A DNA stretch of 64,000 bases from Haplosporangium gracile (lineage: Eukaryota > Mortierellomycota > Mortierellomycetes > Mortierellales > Mortierellaceae). A program made the position numbers and the translations under genes. Location: positions 1 to 64,000 of the forward strand of contig JAAAUF010000084.1 of NCBI GenBank assembly GCA_015499985.1. The letters run 5' to 3'. Shown here piece after piece: positions 12,416 through 22,887 of the stretch (its first letter is position 1; the number at the start of each line of letters is the position of its first letter). The notes beneath the pieces are model-generated. The model searched no databases and was not told the origin of the DNA. It was given only the letters and a program-made list of their open reading frames with translations.

Positions 12416-13168
12416 GAGTGCTACTACTGCGAGTCGAGAGACTTTCTTCGTGCAGCCTTAAGCCCTTGTCCTTACTATCTTTTCCCTCGCTCTTCCCCTT
12501 CTTTCCACCCAAAAAAATGATAAAACCTCATCATTTTTCTCATAGGCACATTAGTTGCCAACATAAAACGACCTTGTATATGTTAGAGAGGCCAGTGTAT
12601 TATGGTCGGTGTAGCCTGGGGTTGGCTTAGAGTAGGATGTGTCAAAAGATTGGCCAAAAAAAAAGAGTGATAAGACTTGATGGAGCGAAGGAGACAAGTG
12701 AGCGAACGAGTGATGAGAGACCGGACGGTTAGGGAGATCGCAAGAAAGAGGTGAGTGTTGGAGTGGGATGGTCTAGAGGGATAAAAAAAGTGGTCAAGCG
12801 CACAGGAGGAGAAAGTGAGACCGCAAATAGTTTCGAGTGTAAATTTTTGTTGGTCTATCCGCGTGTCGCAAAAATAGAAAAATTACGCGTTAATGGTAGG
12901 AGCGGCCTATGCTCTGAGCAGGTGACTTGTGCTGACTTGACCAGATGGCCTGAGATGAAAACAAATTCTTGTTAAGTAAAAACCGCAGGCGTCGATTCCT
13001 ATCATGGTGTTGGTGTAATTGATATTCATCCTTCTCTCATCTCAAAATCCAAATCAGATCTCAATGGTTGAAGGGATTACCGACAACCACTAAAAAAGAA
13101 TGAATTTGATGGCGTAATGTTCATTCAGCTTTTATTATTTAGTTCAAAATTCCTGTCAGTCCAGCACT
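12416..13168. other. Intergenic stretch without a recognised gene
   Basis: This is the remaining space between the kinase relic and the convergent PPPDE-thioredoxin-PUL gene. Nothing coding is recognised. The minus-strand gene probably uses the AATAAA-like sequence seen in reverse orientation near 13130-13140 as its polyadenylation signal. Confidence 0.5.
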
Positions 13169-15475
13169 TTACGACAATGCAGACTGGGCCTCAGCAGCCG
13201 TCCGAATCATCTCCTGGACCTCCTGGCACAGACCCACAACATTTGCGGACTTGACAACCTTGCTCTGCACCTTTTCTCTCAGAATGTCAGGTACTCCCAA
13301 AATATTCATCAATGCCGCTCCAGAATGGCTCTCTTCCATGTAAATAAAGTTGGCCACCGATGCTACCAACTGGTACAATATCTCCTCAGATGTCTCTTTC
13401 TCCATCGCTGCCGCAATCGCGCTCAGACACTCCATGTTCCAGTCCTCCTCCAGGTCCTCCAGGATATCGCCCCCAAGTGATGGATGAATAGTATCCTTTG
13501 CCTTGCTCCTCGATTCCGCAACTTTGACGCCGATATCAAAAGCCAACGAGGCAGCAGACTGACGCTGTTGATCGACTGTTGACAAAAGAGTAGTGACCAG
13601 GAGCTGTTTTGTCGATTCGCGTGCTATGGAAGAGAGAACATAGGTGCCCAAGAGTGAGGTGCTGAATGCGTTGCATGCAATCCGGAGAGTCATCAGTGCT
13701 GCGGATTTGGATCCCTCGTTGCCATGTGTTGCGACTGCCTTGAATGTATTGATCAACGTCTGATTCCCGTCCTTGGCGTACACCTCTGCGACTCGTGCAT
13801 GAAGAATGAGCATCCGAAGTATGTCCAACAACGGAAACTGGTTCTCATAAGGCAAGATCGACGCAATCTTGGCTAATCGTTGTCAAATACAGAGATTAGC
13901 TATACATTCCTTGGTATGCATTCAACACAACCTCAAATTAAGAAACAGGCGAAGGTGAGGTACGTACTCAAGAGAGGCTTCCAAGAGGGTCCAAGCTCGC
14001 CCATGGTAGGTTCCGGAGTTTGGTTGGCCTTGGCAGCAGCACGCTTCTTGAGCCATGCCTGAATTTTATCTAGTTGTTTAGTGTCGGCCTCAGTAAGACC
14101 CTTCCCAGCAGGAAGGAAGGTCTTGAGTTTTGCAAACACAGGGTCAACATTATCAAGTGAGTTGAAAACAATGGGTGTTCCTGAGAGTCCCTTGTACAGA
14201 TGAAGCGACAGCAACGCATGTGGGTGAGCTAAAAGTACAAAGCGGAGTTGAAAAGCGATACTGTTAACATCTCTCTAAATAAAGCCCTTGTTCGACAATC
14301 TCCTTCCTTAGTGGCAAGCGCTGGTACATACGTGGATGTGCGCTGTAGATGAGCAGGTCAATATTACTCTTAAGCTCCGCCTGGTCGGCTCCAGAGAACT
14401 GCGAGAACTTTTCCCCACGAAGGAAGAACATGAATGTTGGCGTCGACTGGACCTCATATGCACGTCCGATTGCCTGCGCCATCCCAATATCAACCTTGAC
14501 ACCCTTGACCTGGCTGCCCTTAGAGAGAACCAATTCGTCGTAGATGGGGGCGATGACACGGCAGGGTGGGCATGTTGCGGATGTGAAGTAAACTACTGTC
14601 GCTGTGTTGGTTTGAATCGTGTTCCTGAGCAGGGACAGGTCCGTCATGAACGGCACAGTGGCGCCATCTGCTGTTGCCGATGGTGGCGAGAATGGGTTTG
14701 TTGGGAAACCAGTACCGAGAGTTGATGCTGGAAGACCGAAAGGTGAAGGGCTGGGAGTGTGCCGACTAGGTCCAAACATGCCTTCGATCATGGGTCGCAT
14801 TGACTGTCCGAAGGGCGTGTTCAAAAAGTCGGCTGGTAGTGATGTAATCCTGTCTGGGATGTTTTTTCCAACCAAGAACTGGCAGACGTCGTTTGAAAAG
14901 TTGTTGCAGTTGTTGTCTATGTTTATGTATCCGAGAGCATGAGCGTTAGTCGTTGTGAAAATGCCAAGGTTTTTTACTGAACCGACGAAAAGGAAAATCA
15001 ATAGTGAAATTATTATTTTAGGGGCGGCAGTTTGGGAAAAAACAAAAAGAAGAGTTGACTCACCAAGGAGATGGTAGGCGTCTGCAGTGTACGTCTCTCG
15101 CATGTTATCCATAAATTCCATAAACACCTCCTGTGGAATCTCAGTCTCGCCCATGTCTACGTGCTCCATAGGTTGTCCGTGGGGTGTGGTTCCTGGGGTA
15201 GCGCTCATGATGCCCTGTCCATAGAAGAATTCCCGCCCAAAGATGACGACCGAGGTGTGATAAATAGCGTCTAATATAAGGAACAGGGTGCAACTGAATG
15301 TTAACATTGTCATCAAAGGAGAGGCGGATAGGACAAAAGTGATATGCGAGAAACAGGTGCCCAGTGCGGAGGGATGAATGAATATACCGATTTGACGACC
15401 GACCAAGCCGAGGGACATGGTCCTGGCCATTCCTTGAGACAAGTCATAGACGAAGAGAGTGACTCTTTCAGACAT
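13169..15475 (-). CDS. PPPDE (DeSI-type) peptidase - thioredoxin - PUL domain protein
   Basis: Five exons on the minus strand: 15475-15388, 15270-15064, 14916-14332, 14228-13968 and 13872-13169, about 614 aa, with GT-AG introns and intact frame. Residues 1 to about 145 are a PPPDE domain, a cysteine peptidase fold of deSUMOylating and deubiquitinating isopeptidases. The catalytic His is H34 in YHTSVV and the Cys is C102 in DNNCNNF. A thioredoxin-like domain follows with CPPC at residues 214-217 (TSATCPPCRVIAP) and a cis-Pro segment STPTF. The C-terminal 320 residues match the helical PUL domain of PLAA/Ufd3 and Lub1, which binds Cdc48/p97. The architecture implies a Cdc48-linked ubiquitin or SUMO isopeptidase with a redox or fold-stabilising thioredoxin module. 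The triple-domain arrangement is known in fungi and plants. It is head-to-head with the heme oxygenase-like gene. Confidence 0.9.
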
Positions 15476-15849
15476 AGTATGCGCGTGATGTGTATAGTTG
15501 AGAATGAGAGGGAGGAGAAGGATGAGAGTTTGAAAAGTAATGAAAGGAGAGAGCGAGGAGAGGAGAAAAAGAAGTACAGTCTTAAAGCGTAAGGTGGAGA
15601 GCACGTTTCTTCTTACGCAACACAGACAGGCACACACGCGTCCAGAGTCCAAGAAAGGGAACTTCCACCACCCAGGACCTTCGATCAACTTTCGCCCACT
15701 TCCTCACACATCTCGCATGTGATGCGAAGCTTGTGCGACCAAGGAATCTTCCTAAGGTCCAAGTTTGGACTGCAACCCTTCACCTTCCGCTTTGTCCCTT
15801 TTCTTCGCTTCCCCTTCGTCACTTTCTCTTTTCACTCCAACTTCACGAA
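15476..15849. promoter_or_regulatory. Bidirectional promoter region, PPPDE gene / heme oxygenase-like gene
   Basis: Start codons at 15475 (minus) and 15850 (plus) are separated by 374 bp. A purine-rich tract at 15500-15600 is the pyrimidine leader of the minus-strand gene. A C/T-rich tract at 15770-15840 is that of the plus-strand gene. Confidence 0.5.
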
Positions 15850-17160
15850 ATGGTCACCACAGCAACACAAACAACAACAAAGACCCTCCCCCTCACAGAC
15901 GAGCTTCGTCAAAAGACAAAAGGCCTCCACGGCAAAACAGACCGTCTCGTTAGCCTAGGCCTTTTTGCCGTCCTCGACTACCAGGCATGTATCCTTACAC
16001 AGACAAACACACACACACACACGCGCTGCCTTTTTTCTCTCTCTCTTTGTGTTCACCAAAACCGTCGGTAAAAAAACACATATCTAACCCATTGGGTCGA
16101 ACACGTTTCTTTTCAAATAGATCTACCGCCAAATCCTCCTAGGCTTTTACTACGTCTTCAAAACTTTCGAAGAAGAGTACGACCGACATCTGAAAACATC
16201 CACCATCGACAGTCAAAAGCAAAAATGGCCAGCTCACCCATGGGTCGAACATACTTACTCACCCGACCTCAGGAGAACAGAGGCCTTTGAAGCCGACCTG
16301 GCGTACTTTTATGGACCCGATTGGAAGGACCATGTTCAACCCTCCAAGCAAGTCCAGGAATACATGGTAACCAGGCAGAAGTATTTATTGTGTTTTGTTG
16401 TCGTATTTGAAAAGGGAGAATAATTGTCGTTGGTAGTGTGGGCGTGGATGTGGGCGAGATTTTTTTTTGAAGTGAACTGGGCGTGCATGATGACCCCAGT
16501 CCATTGCGCCCAAATGACTTCTCACCCTCTTTACTCTAACATCACAACCCCTTACTTGACTCTCACACTCTCTTTTCCCTTTATTACCACTTCCACCCCT
16601 CATAGGACCACATCAGGGACATCGCCAAGCGCCAGCCCGAGAAACTAATCGCCTATCCAGCAACTCTCTACCTGGGCCTCTTCTTCGGCGGACAAATCAC
16701 CCGTTCAAAAATCATCAAATCCTCACATTTTTTCCCTTCCCCACCTGCCAAAAAACTCGGTGGAGAAAACGATGATGGTATTGCCATCTTTACCTTCCGC
16801 GATACCACCGCCTCCACCACAGGACCAGGAACAACAGGAGCAGAAGGAAGCAAGGGGAGGAAAATGGACCCAAACAAGGTGAAATTCACACTCAAGGACC
16901 GACTCAACTCCATCTCAGAGATGAACCTCGCTGAAGGTGTCCCCGAGACCAAGCTGACGACGGAAGGTCGTGAGGCGATTGCGGAGGAGGCAAGAGAGAT
17001 TTTTGTCAGGAACATGGATTTGATGACCAGTGTTGAGGGTGTTTCAAGGGTCTGGACTCGGTGGATTTTCCAGTTTGTGGTGTTTGTTGCTGTCGGGTTG
17101 GCGCTCTTCCAGATCCTTTTCAGAAGCAGTGCCATTCCTTCTGAGCCATTAGTTATTTGA
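15850..17160 (+). CDS. Heme oxygenase-like tail-anchored protein
   Basis: Three exons, 15850-15984, 16121-16366 and 16606-17160, about 311 aa. Heme oxygenase opens heme to biliverdin, CO and iron at the ER membrane. The proximal heme-ligand position is H27 in TKGLHGKTD. The helix YRQILLGFYYVFKTFEEEYDR matches the family. YLGLFFGGQIT at about 149-159 aligns with the distal-helix YLGDLSGGQV of animal enzymes, but the catalytic Asp of GDLSGG is Leu here (L152). A tail anchor is predicted at about 281-300 (WIFQFVVFVAVGLALFQILF), as in Hmx1 and HO-1. Intron 1 is read as a GC-AG intron (CAG|GCATGT) because only that junction keeps the family frame; the nearby GT at 15989 does not. The protein may therefore be an atypical HO or a heme-binding relative. 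It is convergent with the downstream hydrolase gene, 85 bp away. Confidence 0.87.
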
Positions 17161-17185
17161 AGCCCTGTTCGAGCAATGGATGGGT

Positions 17186-17191
17186 AATAAA
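17186..17191 (+). terminator. polyadenylation signal of the heme oxygenase-like gene
   Basis: AATAAA lies 26 bp after the stop at 17160 and 55 bp before the stop codon of the convergent hydrolase gene, so the two 3' UTRs probably overlap. Confidence 0.5.
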
Positions 17192-17245
17192 ATGCATTTG
17201 TGAATTGAATGATGTATAAGGGTCTATGAGAAAAGATGCCTAAAT

Positions 17246-19348
17246 CTATCGGCGCTTCATGATGTAGTAAATGATGAAGGGCAAGAGGGTAGTCCAGAAG
17301 GACTTGCGGGCAAAAGGACGCATGGCGAGACTGTTTTTCTTGTGTTTCTCGTCTGACTGACGATCAACATGTTGCTGGCTGTTGCTCGCCTTCTGGGTAT
17401 GCTGTTCAGCCACCACCTTGTTCCTCAAGGGCTTGGTTGTAGCGCCACCTTGGTCCATATGCTCCAAAGACTTGACATCCCGAACAATGTGGCTCTTAGG
17501 CTTGCCGTTGTTACCATCCTGCTGCTTCTTCTTGTCCTCAAGAGTCGACACCTCAGCAGCAACCTTGGGCTTGTTTGAAGGAGTACGCGAGACAGATCTA
17601 TGGTCAGCCTCAAACATGGCAATACAGAACTCAGCCAAGGGCCTGGTGCACCATCTCTTTTGGCTAAAGAATCCCTCAAACCAGCCCAAATGACCTCCAC
17701 GTGCAGTCGTCGCCAACAACCCAAAGGGGTTGTTCTTGACCTCGTCCCGGGGCAAGCATTCTGCAGCGGCAATAGGATCATCCAGAGCGTTCAAACAGAG
17801 GAAGGGACGCTTGATGTCAAGGATACGTTGAGACGAAGAGGCCATGCGGTAGTACTCGTTGACTGTCCTGTACTTGAAGACTCGACGGGTAACGGCATCG
17901 TCAAAGTCGCGAATGGATTTTCCACGACGGACAAGATCGATATCCACGACTTCCGAGTTCTCGAACCACTTGGTATGCTTCATGAAAATCCTTCTCAAGT
18001 TCCCGCCCATAGCAGGCGAATAGATCTTGCTTCCGAGCCATCCACGTTCAATTGCCAAGCAAGTTCTATACGTTTTAAAAAAAGTAGCCGGGATTAAGGT
18101 TAGATACCAAGTCTGTTTTCTCAACTGAAAAATAGCATTGAGAGAACTTACCCCATGAGATCAAAGGGGTTGCCAACAGACATGGCACCCAAGAATTCGC
18201 ACTGATCACCCTCCTCGCCCATGTAGTTCATCAAGATGTTGGCACCCAAACTGAAGCCGACACTCATCAACTTGGACTCGGGCAAGGTCTTGCGGATATG
18301 CTTGACGATCATACGAAGATCATCAGTCCAGGATCCACAGTACAGCTGGGCAGAGGTTAACTCGGTGTTGGCACAGGCACGGGCATTGAAGACAACACAG
18401 CGGTAACCATGATCCTTGGTCATGGTCTCGACCAATGCGCGGATGTAAGACTCGTGACTTCCACCTGTGAGTCCGTGAAGGAGGACGAGTGTAGGGGTGT
18501 CATCAGCAGGCATGGTCTTCACTGAGGGGGCCCAATCCACCGAGACAGTTCCGCCATCTGGAGTTGAAAGCAGTTCACTAGATAGACGAGAAAGAAGAAA
18601 GTAATAAAAGGAGATGATAAGGATGGATGTTCGGCAATGATGGACATGGGAAAAAGCAGGCTTTTGGGGTGGGTGTATGCCTTTCATTTGGGGAAGACAG
18701 CGCTTTGTGAGACCATTGGCTCGATCGGACAGAAGAAGATAACATCGAGGTTGTCTCTTCGGCGATTGTTTCCCCGGAGTCCCGTTCAAACACAAAAATA
18801 TTCATATGGCCAACTCAGAACAAAAATAAAATAACCACAATTATGCTTCGATGACAAACTATTTCTTGCTTTCCTGTTTGCTGGCCGTCAAATTGTCCAA
18901 GTACCAAATTTTCTTACCGTTCATAAGGGATCTTGTAGACACTGTTAAAGTCACGATAGGCAGCATAGGCAGTCTGGAGATGTCCACTGGTCATCCACAT
19001 CGTGGGCTTGAATGTAGCTCCTCTAGCAGGGTCCGAGAGCGAGGGGCATTTCTTGAGAATGTAGTCGATCAGATTCTCGGTCTGTTCTTTGCCTGTCCGT
19101 TGGTTGAAGAGGCGGATCGAGGCTGGATCGTCGTTGTAGGTCAGGACGACGGGCGAATTAGAGTAGTGGCGGAAGAGCGAGAAGAGAAGGAAGGGTAGGA
19201 GGATCAAAAGGGGTAAGACCAATGATCCATCGTCCTGATCCAAGGCTGCTAGGAAGCGAAGAGGTCGAGCAGCGTTGGTGGTATTGAAAAAGTTCCAGGA
19301 GGGTTGTTGATGTCCCATCAGGATCTGTGAGACTGTCTCCATGTCCAT
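17246..19348 (-). CDS. ABHD1/EMB8-type alpha/beta hydrolase
   Basis: Three exons on the minus strand, 19348-18918, 18577-18152 and 18065-17246, about 558 aa with GT-AG introns. Family members (yeast Eht1, Eeb1 and Ymr210w; ABHD1/3; bacterial YheT) hydrolyse or transfer acyl groups on medium-chain esters and phospholipids. A membrane span lies near the N-terminus (LVLPLLILLPFLLFSLF, about residues 43-59). The fold shows LVLLHGLTGGSHESYI (oxyanion region), the nucleophile S253 in GFSLG, Asp at 381/382 in ALDDPI and His 411 in GGHLGW, so the triad is complete. The last 130 residues are charged and low-complexity and end in a short hydrophobic segment and KRR (FWTTLLPFIIYYIMKRR), possibly a second membrane contact. 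Likely at ER or lipid-droplet membranes (inference). It lies just downstream of the hydrolase-phosphatase fusion gene on the same strand, with its own promoter space of about 260 bp. Confidence 0.92.
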
Positions 19349-19605
19349 GGCAGTCTATTGTTGGTTCGTTGTTGTTGTTATTAGAGCGATGAGAAGGGAG
19401 GGGGGAGGGAGTGTGATGTAGAGTAAGAAGTGAAGTGATCACAAGAGCAATGAATAGATCAAAAAAAGAAAGGAGAGTTGTGAATGAAAAAGCAAGAGAG
19501 AGAAAGATAAGATAGGAGAGAAGGCACTCAAGCGGCAATTATTATTTATTACTTTTAGAAGTGGCTCTGAATGGCACAGGAGAATTTGATCGATCCAGTC
19601 AGATT

Positions 19606-22466
19606 CTACATCGCCGCACGGGGCACGGGCATCTTGACAAGCAACACATCCCGCACAGCCTGGATATCCTCAAGCGTCATATCCAGCTCATTCACCAAAA
19701 AGTCCGTAATCGTCCCATACTTGGCATGGAACTCCTCCAAGAACCGCAGCATATACTCCTCGCTATTAGGATAGGAAGGGGAAATATAAGTCGACGAGCT
19801 TATATACAACCGAAAATAAACGAAAACAGAGAAAAGGACTTACTTGGTGGAGAGAACACCATGGATTTGGGCATCAGAGGACTCTCCTCCAATGGCACCC
19901 TTCAAGAATTCGACATCCTCTTCCTTGACTATTCCACCACAAAGCAGGAAAAAGCATCGAACATTAGAAGTTATGCTACGACCAGAAAAACAAATAAGCT
20001 CTTTAAGTAGCATGAAATGGGCTATATGATGAACTTACTGGCCATGCAGCGGCGAGTCAACTCGTACTCCCATGCGATCTGCTCTTCGTCGACTCCACAG
20101 ATCATTTGCAAAAGGGCACAGGTAACTCCGGTCCGATCCTTGCCAGCTGTACAGTGAACAATGAAGGGGGTCTTCTTCTTGACAATATGCTCCAGAATAG
20201 GAGGGAAGAAGTTGCGGATGTTGGGCATCATCGACATGTAGGCCTGAGCAAAGCCTTCGGTGCCTCCAAGGTACATCTTGAAGCGCACTGCAATCTGTGC
20301 TGGCGAATAGTCGACCTCTGCGAATACGGGAGTATGGTGGCGCTTGATCTTTTCTCCTTCACTAAACGAAGCAGGGAGATTGCGTGTTCGAGTTAATTAA
20401 TCTGAAGATCTATGACTCAGACTCATACGCTTCCTGTTGGTTCCTTGGCTCCTTGACTCGTTGACACTTACAAGGTTCCGCGACGTTCAGTCTCCGAGTT
20501 GGAGCGAAGATCAAAGACGTCGGTAATGTTGAGCGCCTCCAGGACCCTAATGCCTTCAGGCGTGGGTTTAGAGATGCTATGTATCAAAATCAACACAAGG
20601 TCAGTTCTAAACTTCGAAACGCATCAAGAAACAATCAGGCGCCATCATTTTTCAGACACGCTTACTCGGCACAGCGGTAAATGATGCCAGGGCGAAGATA
20701 ACTGACGGTGCCATCGGTCTGCGAGGGAATCCAAATATCGCCAATAGTTCTAAAATTCAAGACGCCACCGACAGCATGAACCCAGGTCTTCCAGTTGGGA
20801 AGGATGCGGCGGGTCCAGTCTGCCTTGCGTCCCTCTGCCGAGAAGTAGTCTCCAATAATCTGGCTGAGATCGTTGTAGTGCTTGCGGTAGTTGTGATCCG
20901 CATTGGTGACGATCCGCATAGCCGTTCTTGCGTGCGACAAATGGCTCTGCAAAGTAGCAATATCCTTGACAGGCACGATCTAGAGTAAAACATGAAAATG
21001 GAGTGATCTTTAGAATGTAACAATTAAGCTTTTGCATTTCGCGTTACAAGTAGCGTGTGTGGTGCTAGGACCTACATCGTCATTAGATCCGTGGATCAAA
21101 AGGACATTCATCATCGAGGGAATATGGGCGACTATGAGATAGCAAAAGAACGGGACATCCGGTTATTTAACATGTCTATGAATGGGAGCAAGGCACTGTT
21201 GAATTAAGTGTGACACCACACAAAAACAAATATACCCTTACCTGCAGCGGTGTCAAAGTTCAAAAAGTCGTCAAAGTGTTGTTGGGTGACGCGAAGAGTG
21301 ATGTCCTTGCCACCTGTGCGAGCTTGCCAGTCAAAGTGGCCCTACATAACATGCAGCCAGAATGTCAGCAATTATACCGGACAGACGCGTTTCTTGCTGA
21401 CATGGAACTGCCTACGTGACGCTGAAACACATTTACCTGCTTCTCCAACAATTCCAAAACTTCTGGTCCGTGCTTGCGCTTGACATCGGACATGTCAAAG
21501 CGAGAGCTGATGCTGACAATGTAAGGAATCATAGGAACGTGGTGCGAGGTAGCGGCATAGTTTAAGCACGAGATGGCCCCTGAAACAGATCGAACCGAGA
21601 TAAACAAAAGAAAACAGTAAAAAAGTGGACATGTGAGATCGAATGAGAGTGAGGTATGTCACAAAATCCTGTAGAAAATGGGATCATTTTGCAGCAAAAC
21701 AAGAAGATATGCCTTACCTCGAGAATGCCCAATCAAGGCATAGATGTAGTACCCCTGGTGCTCAAAGTGAGCAATGACGGCGTCAATGTCCGCCTTGTCA
21801 TCGCTCCAGTTGGAGTAACCCATATGACCTTCACTGTCGCCGTTGCCGCTGTTGTTGTTGAGAGAGAAAGAAGAAGAGAGAGAAAGAAGAAGAGAGAGAG
21901 AGTTTGTGGGGGTATGCAAATGATTGATTGGGGTGCTAAGTTTAAATGTGTCATGATCAACAGGTGGAGAGTGGCGACTGGCGCACAAGACCGACGATTG
22001 CATCCGGTTCAATTGAAATCAGCAACCTTACCGGAAATCGAACCGGAAGGTATCCATATGAGGGGCTAGGACATTAGCAATGTTGGGCTGGAAGAGATAG
22101 TTCTTGTGGCCTACGGGGAAGACGCAGAGAAAGATCCGGTCGATCCGTTGTTGAAGAGTAAGAGGGACGACAGGGTAAGAGAAAAGCGGGGTTAGAGGGC
22201 TGAGGGCATTGTCGAGTAATCGAACGAGCGAGGGACGCTCAAAGTATTCTTTGTCTAGTCCAGTCTGTACTGGCGACCTCCTTTTAGTCCTTACCGAGGA
22301 TACCATGGCAGATAATAGCAAGTCGACGAGAGGGGTGATTGGTCGACTGAAGGACACCGGCGAGGTTGAGGTTGGCTCCTGGGACGGCGACCTTGAGGTT
22401 GGTGAGCGACCCGATGGTGACTGGTGTCGGAGTGGCCTGACCGTTAGTGCTGGCTTTGGCTGCCAT
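19606..22466 (-). CDS. Alpha/beta hydrolase - tyrosine phosphatase-like fusion protein
   Basis: Eleven exons on the minus strand: 22466-22295, 22110-22032, 21848-21718, 21579-21437, 21341-21242, 21131-21076, 20979-20666, 20576-20472, 20361-20039, 19928-19844 and 19762-19606. All junctions are GT-AG and frame-keeping, about 554 aa. Residues 1 to about 270 form a serine hydrolase: LAIICHGILGHKN, GNGDSEG, nucleophile S126 in GHSRG, Asp in GSNDD (226/227) and H256 in ADHNY, so the triad is complete. Residues about 290-554 match the Y_phosphatase3 group of protein tyrosine/phosphoinositide phosphatases. NFRTIGD and IYRCAD are followed by the P-loop HCTAGKDRTG, with Cys about 437 and Arg about 443. 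Both active sites look intact. No stop or promoter lies between the halves; the linker is within exon 7. A role in lipid or phosphoprotein hydrolysis is inferred. The start is the ATG after an in-frame TTG. Confidence 0.88.
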
Positions 22467-22887
22467 GAGCAAAAAAAGGAATGTGAATGTGAAAAGAGGA
22501 AGGAATGTGAATGTGAGGAAGTAGTTGGGCTGGGTATGAGTTGTACCACCGAAGGAGACAGGGAAGGATGAACAAAGTCAATGGAAGGGGAGGATGTAGT
22601 AGAGAAGAAAAAGAAGAAAAAGAAAAGAGGAGAGGGAAGGAAGGGCAAGAAAGTCGATCGCTCACTTTGTGCAGTGTGCCCTGCAACCTTTTCTACACAA
22701 CCAGATAAGTCAATCCCCTTCGGCTGTTTCCCAGCCGAATTCAAAATTCAGATCTACCCCTGTCCTGACATGTGGCTTGTTCCATCCACCACACAGCACA
22801 TTTTACCCGCTTGTTTCGTTGAAGATCTTTTGCCCCTTTCCCACCATCCTCAGCTCGGCAACAATTGGCGCTATCATCTCAGTTAGC
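22467..22887. promoter_or_regulatory. Bidirectional promoter region, fusion gene / nuclease-like gene
   Basis: Start codons at 22466 (minus) and 22888 (plus) are 421 bp apart. A purine-rich tract at 22580-22650 (AAGAAGAAAAAG) is the pyrimidine leader of the minus-strand gene. The plus-strand side has C/T- and A-rich DNA at 22750-22860. Confidence 0.5.

Noticed and set aside
14264..15688. 474-codon minus-strand open frame starting upstream of the PPPDE gene
   Set aside because: It reads through introns 1 and 2 of that gene by chance and would insert hydrophobic intron sequence into the PPPDE domain; splicing restores the family sequence.
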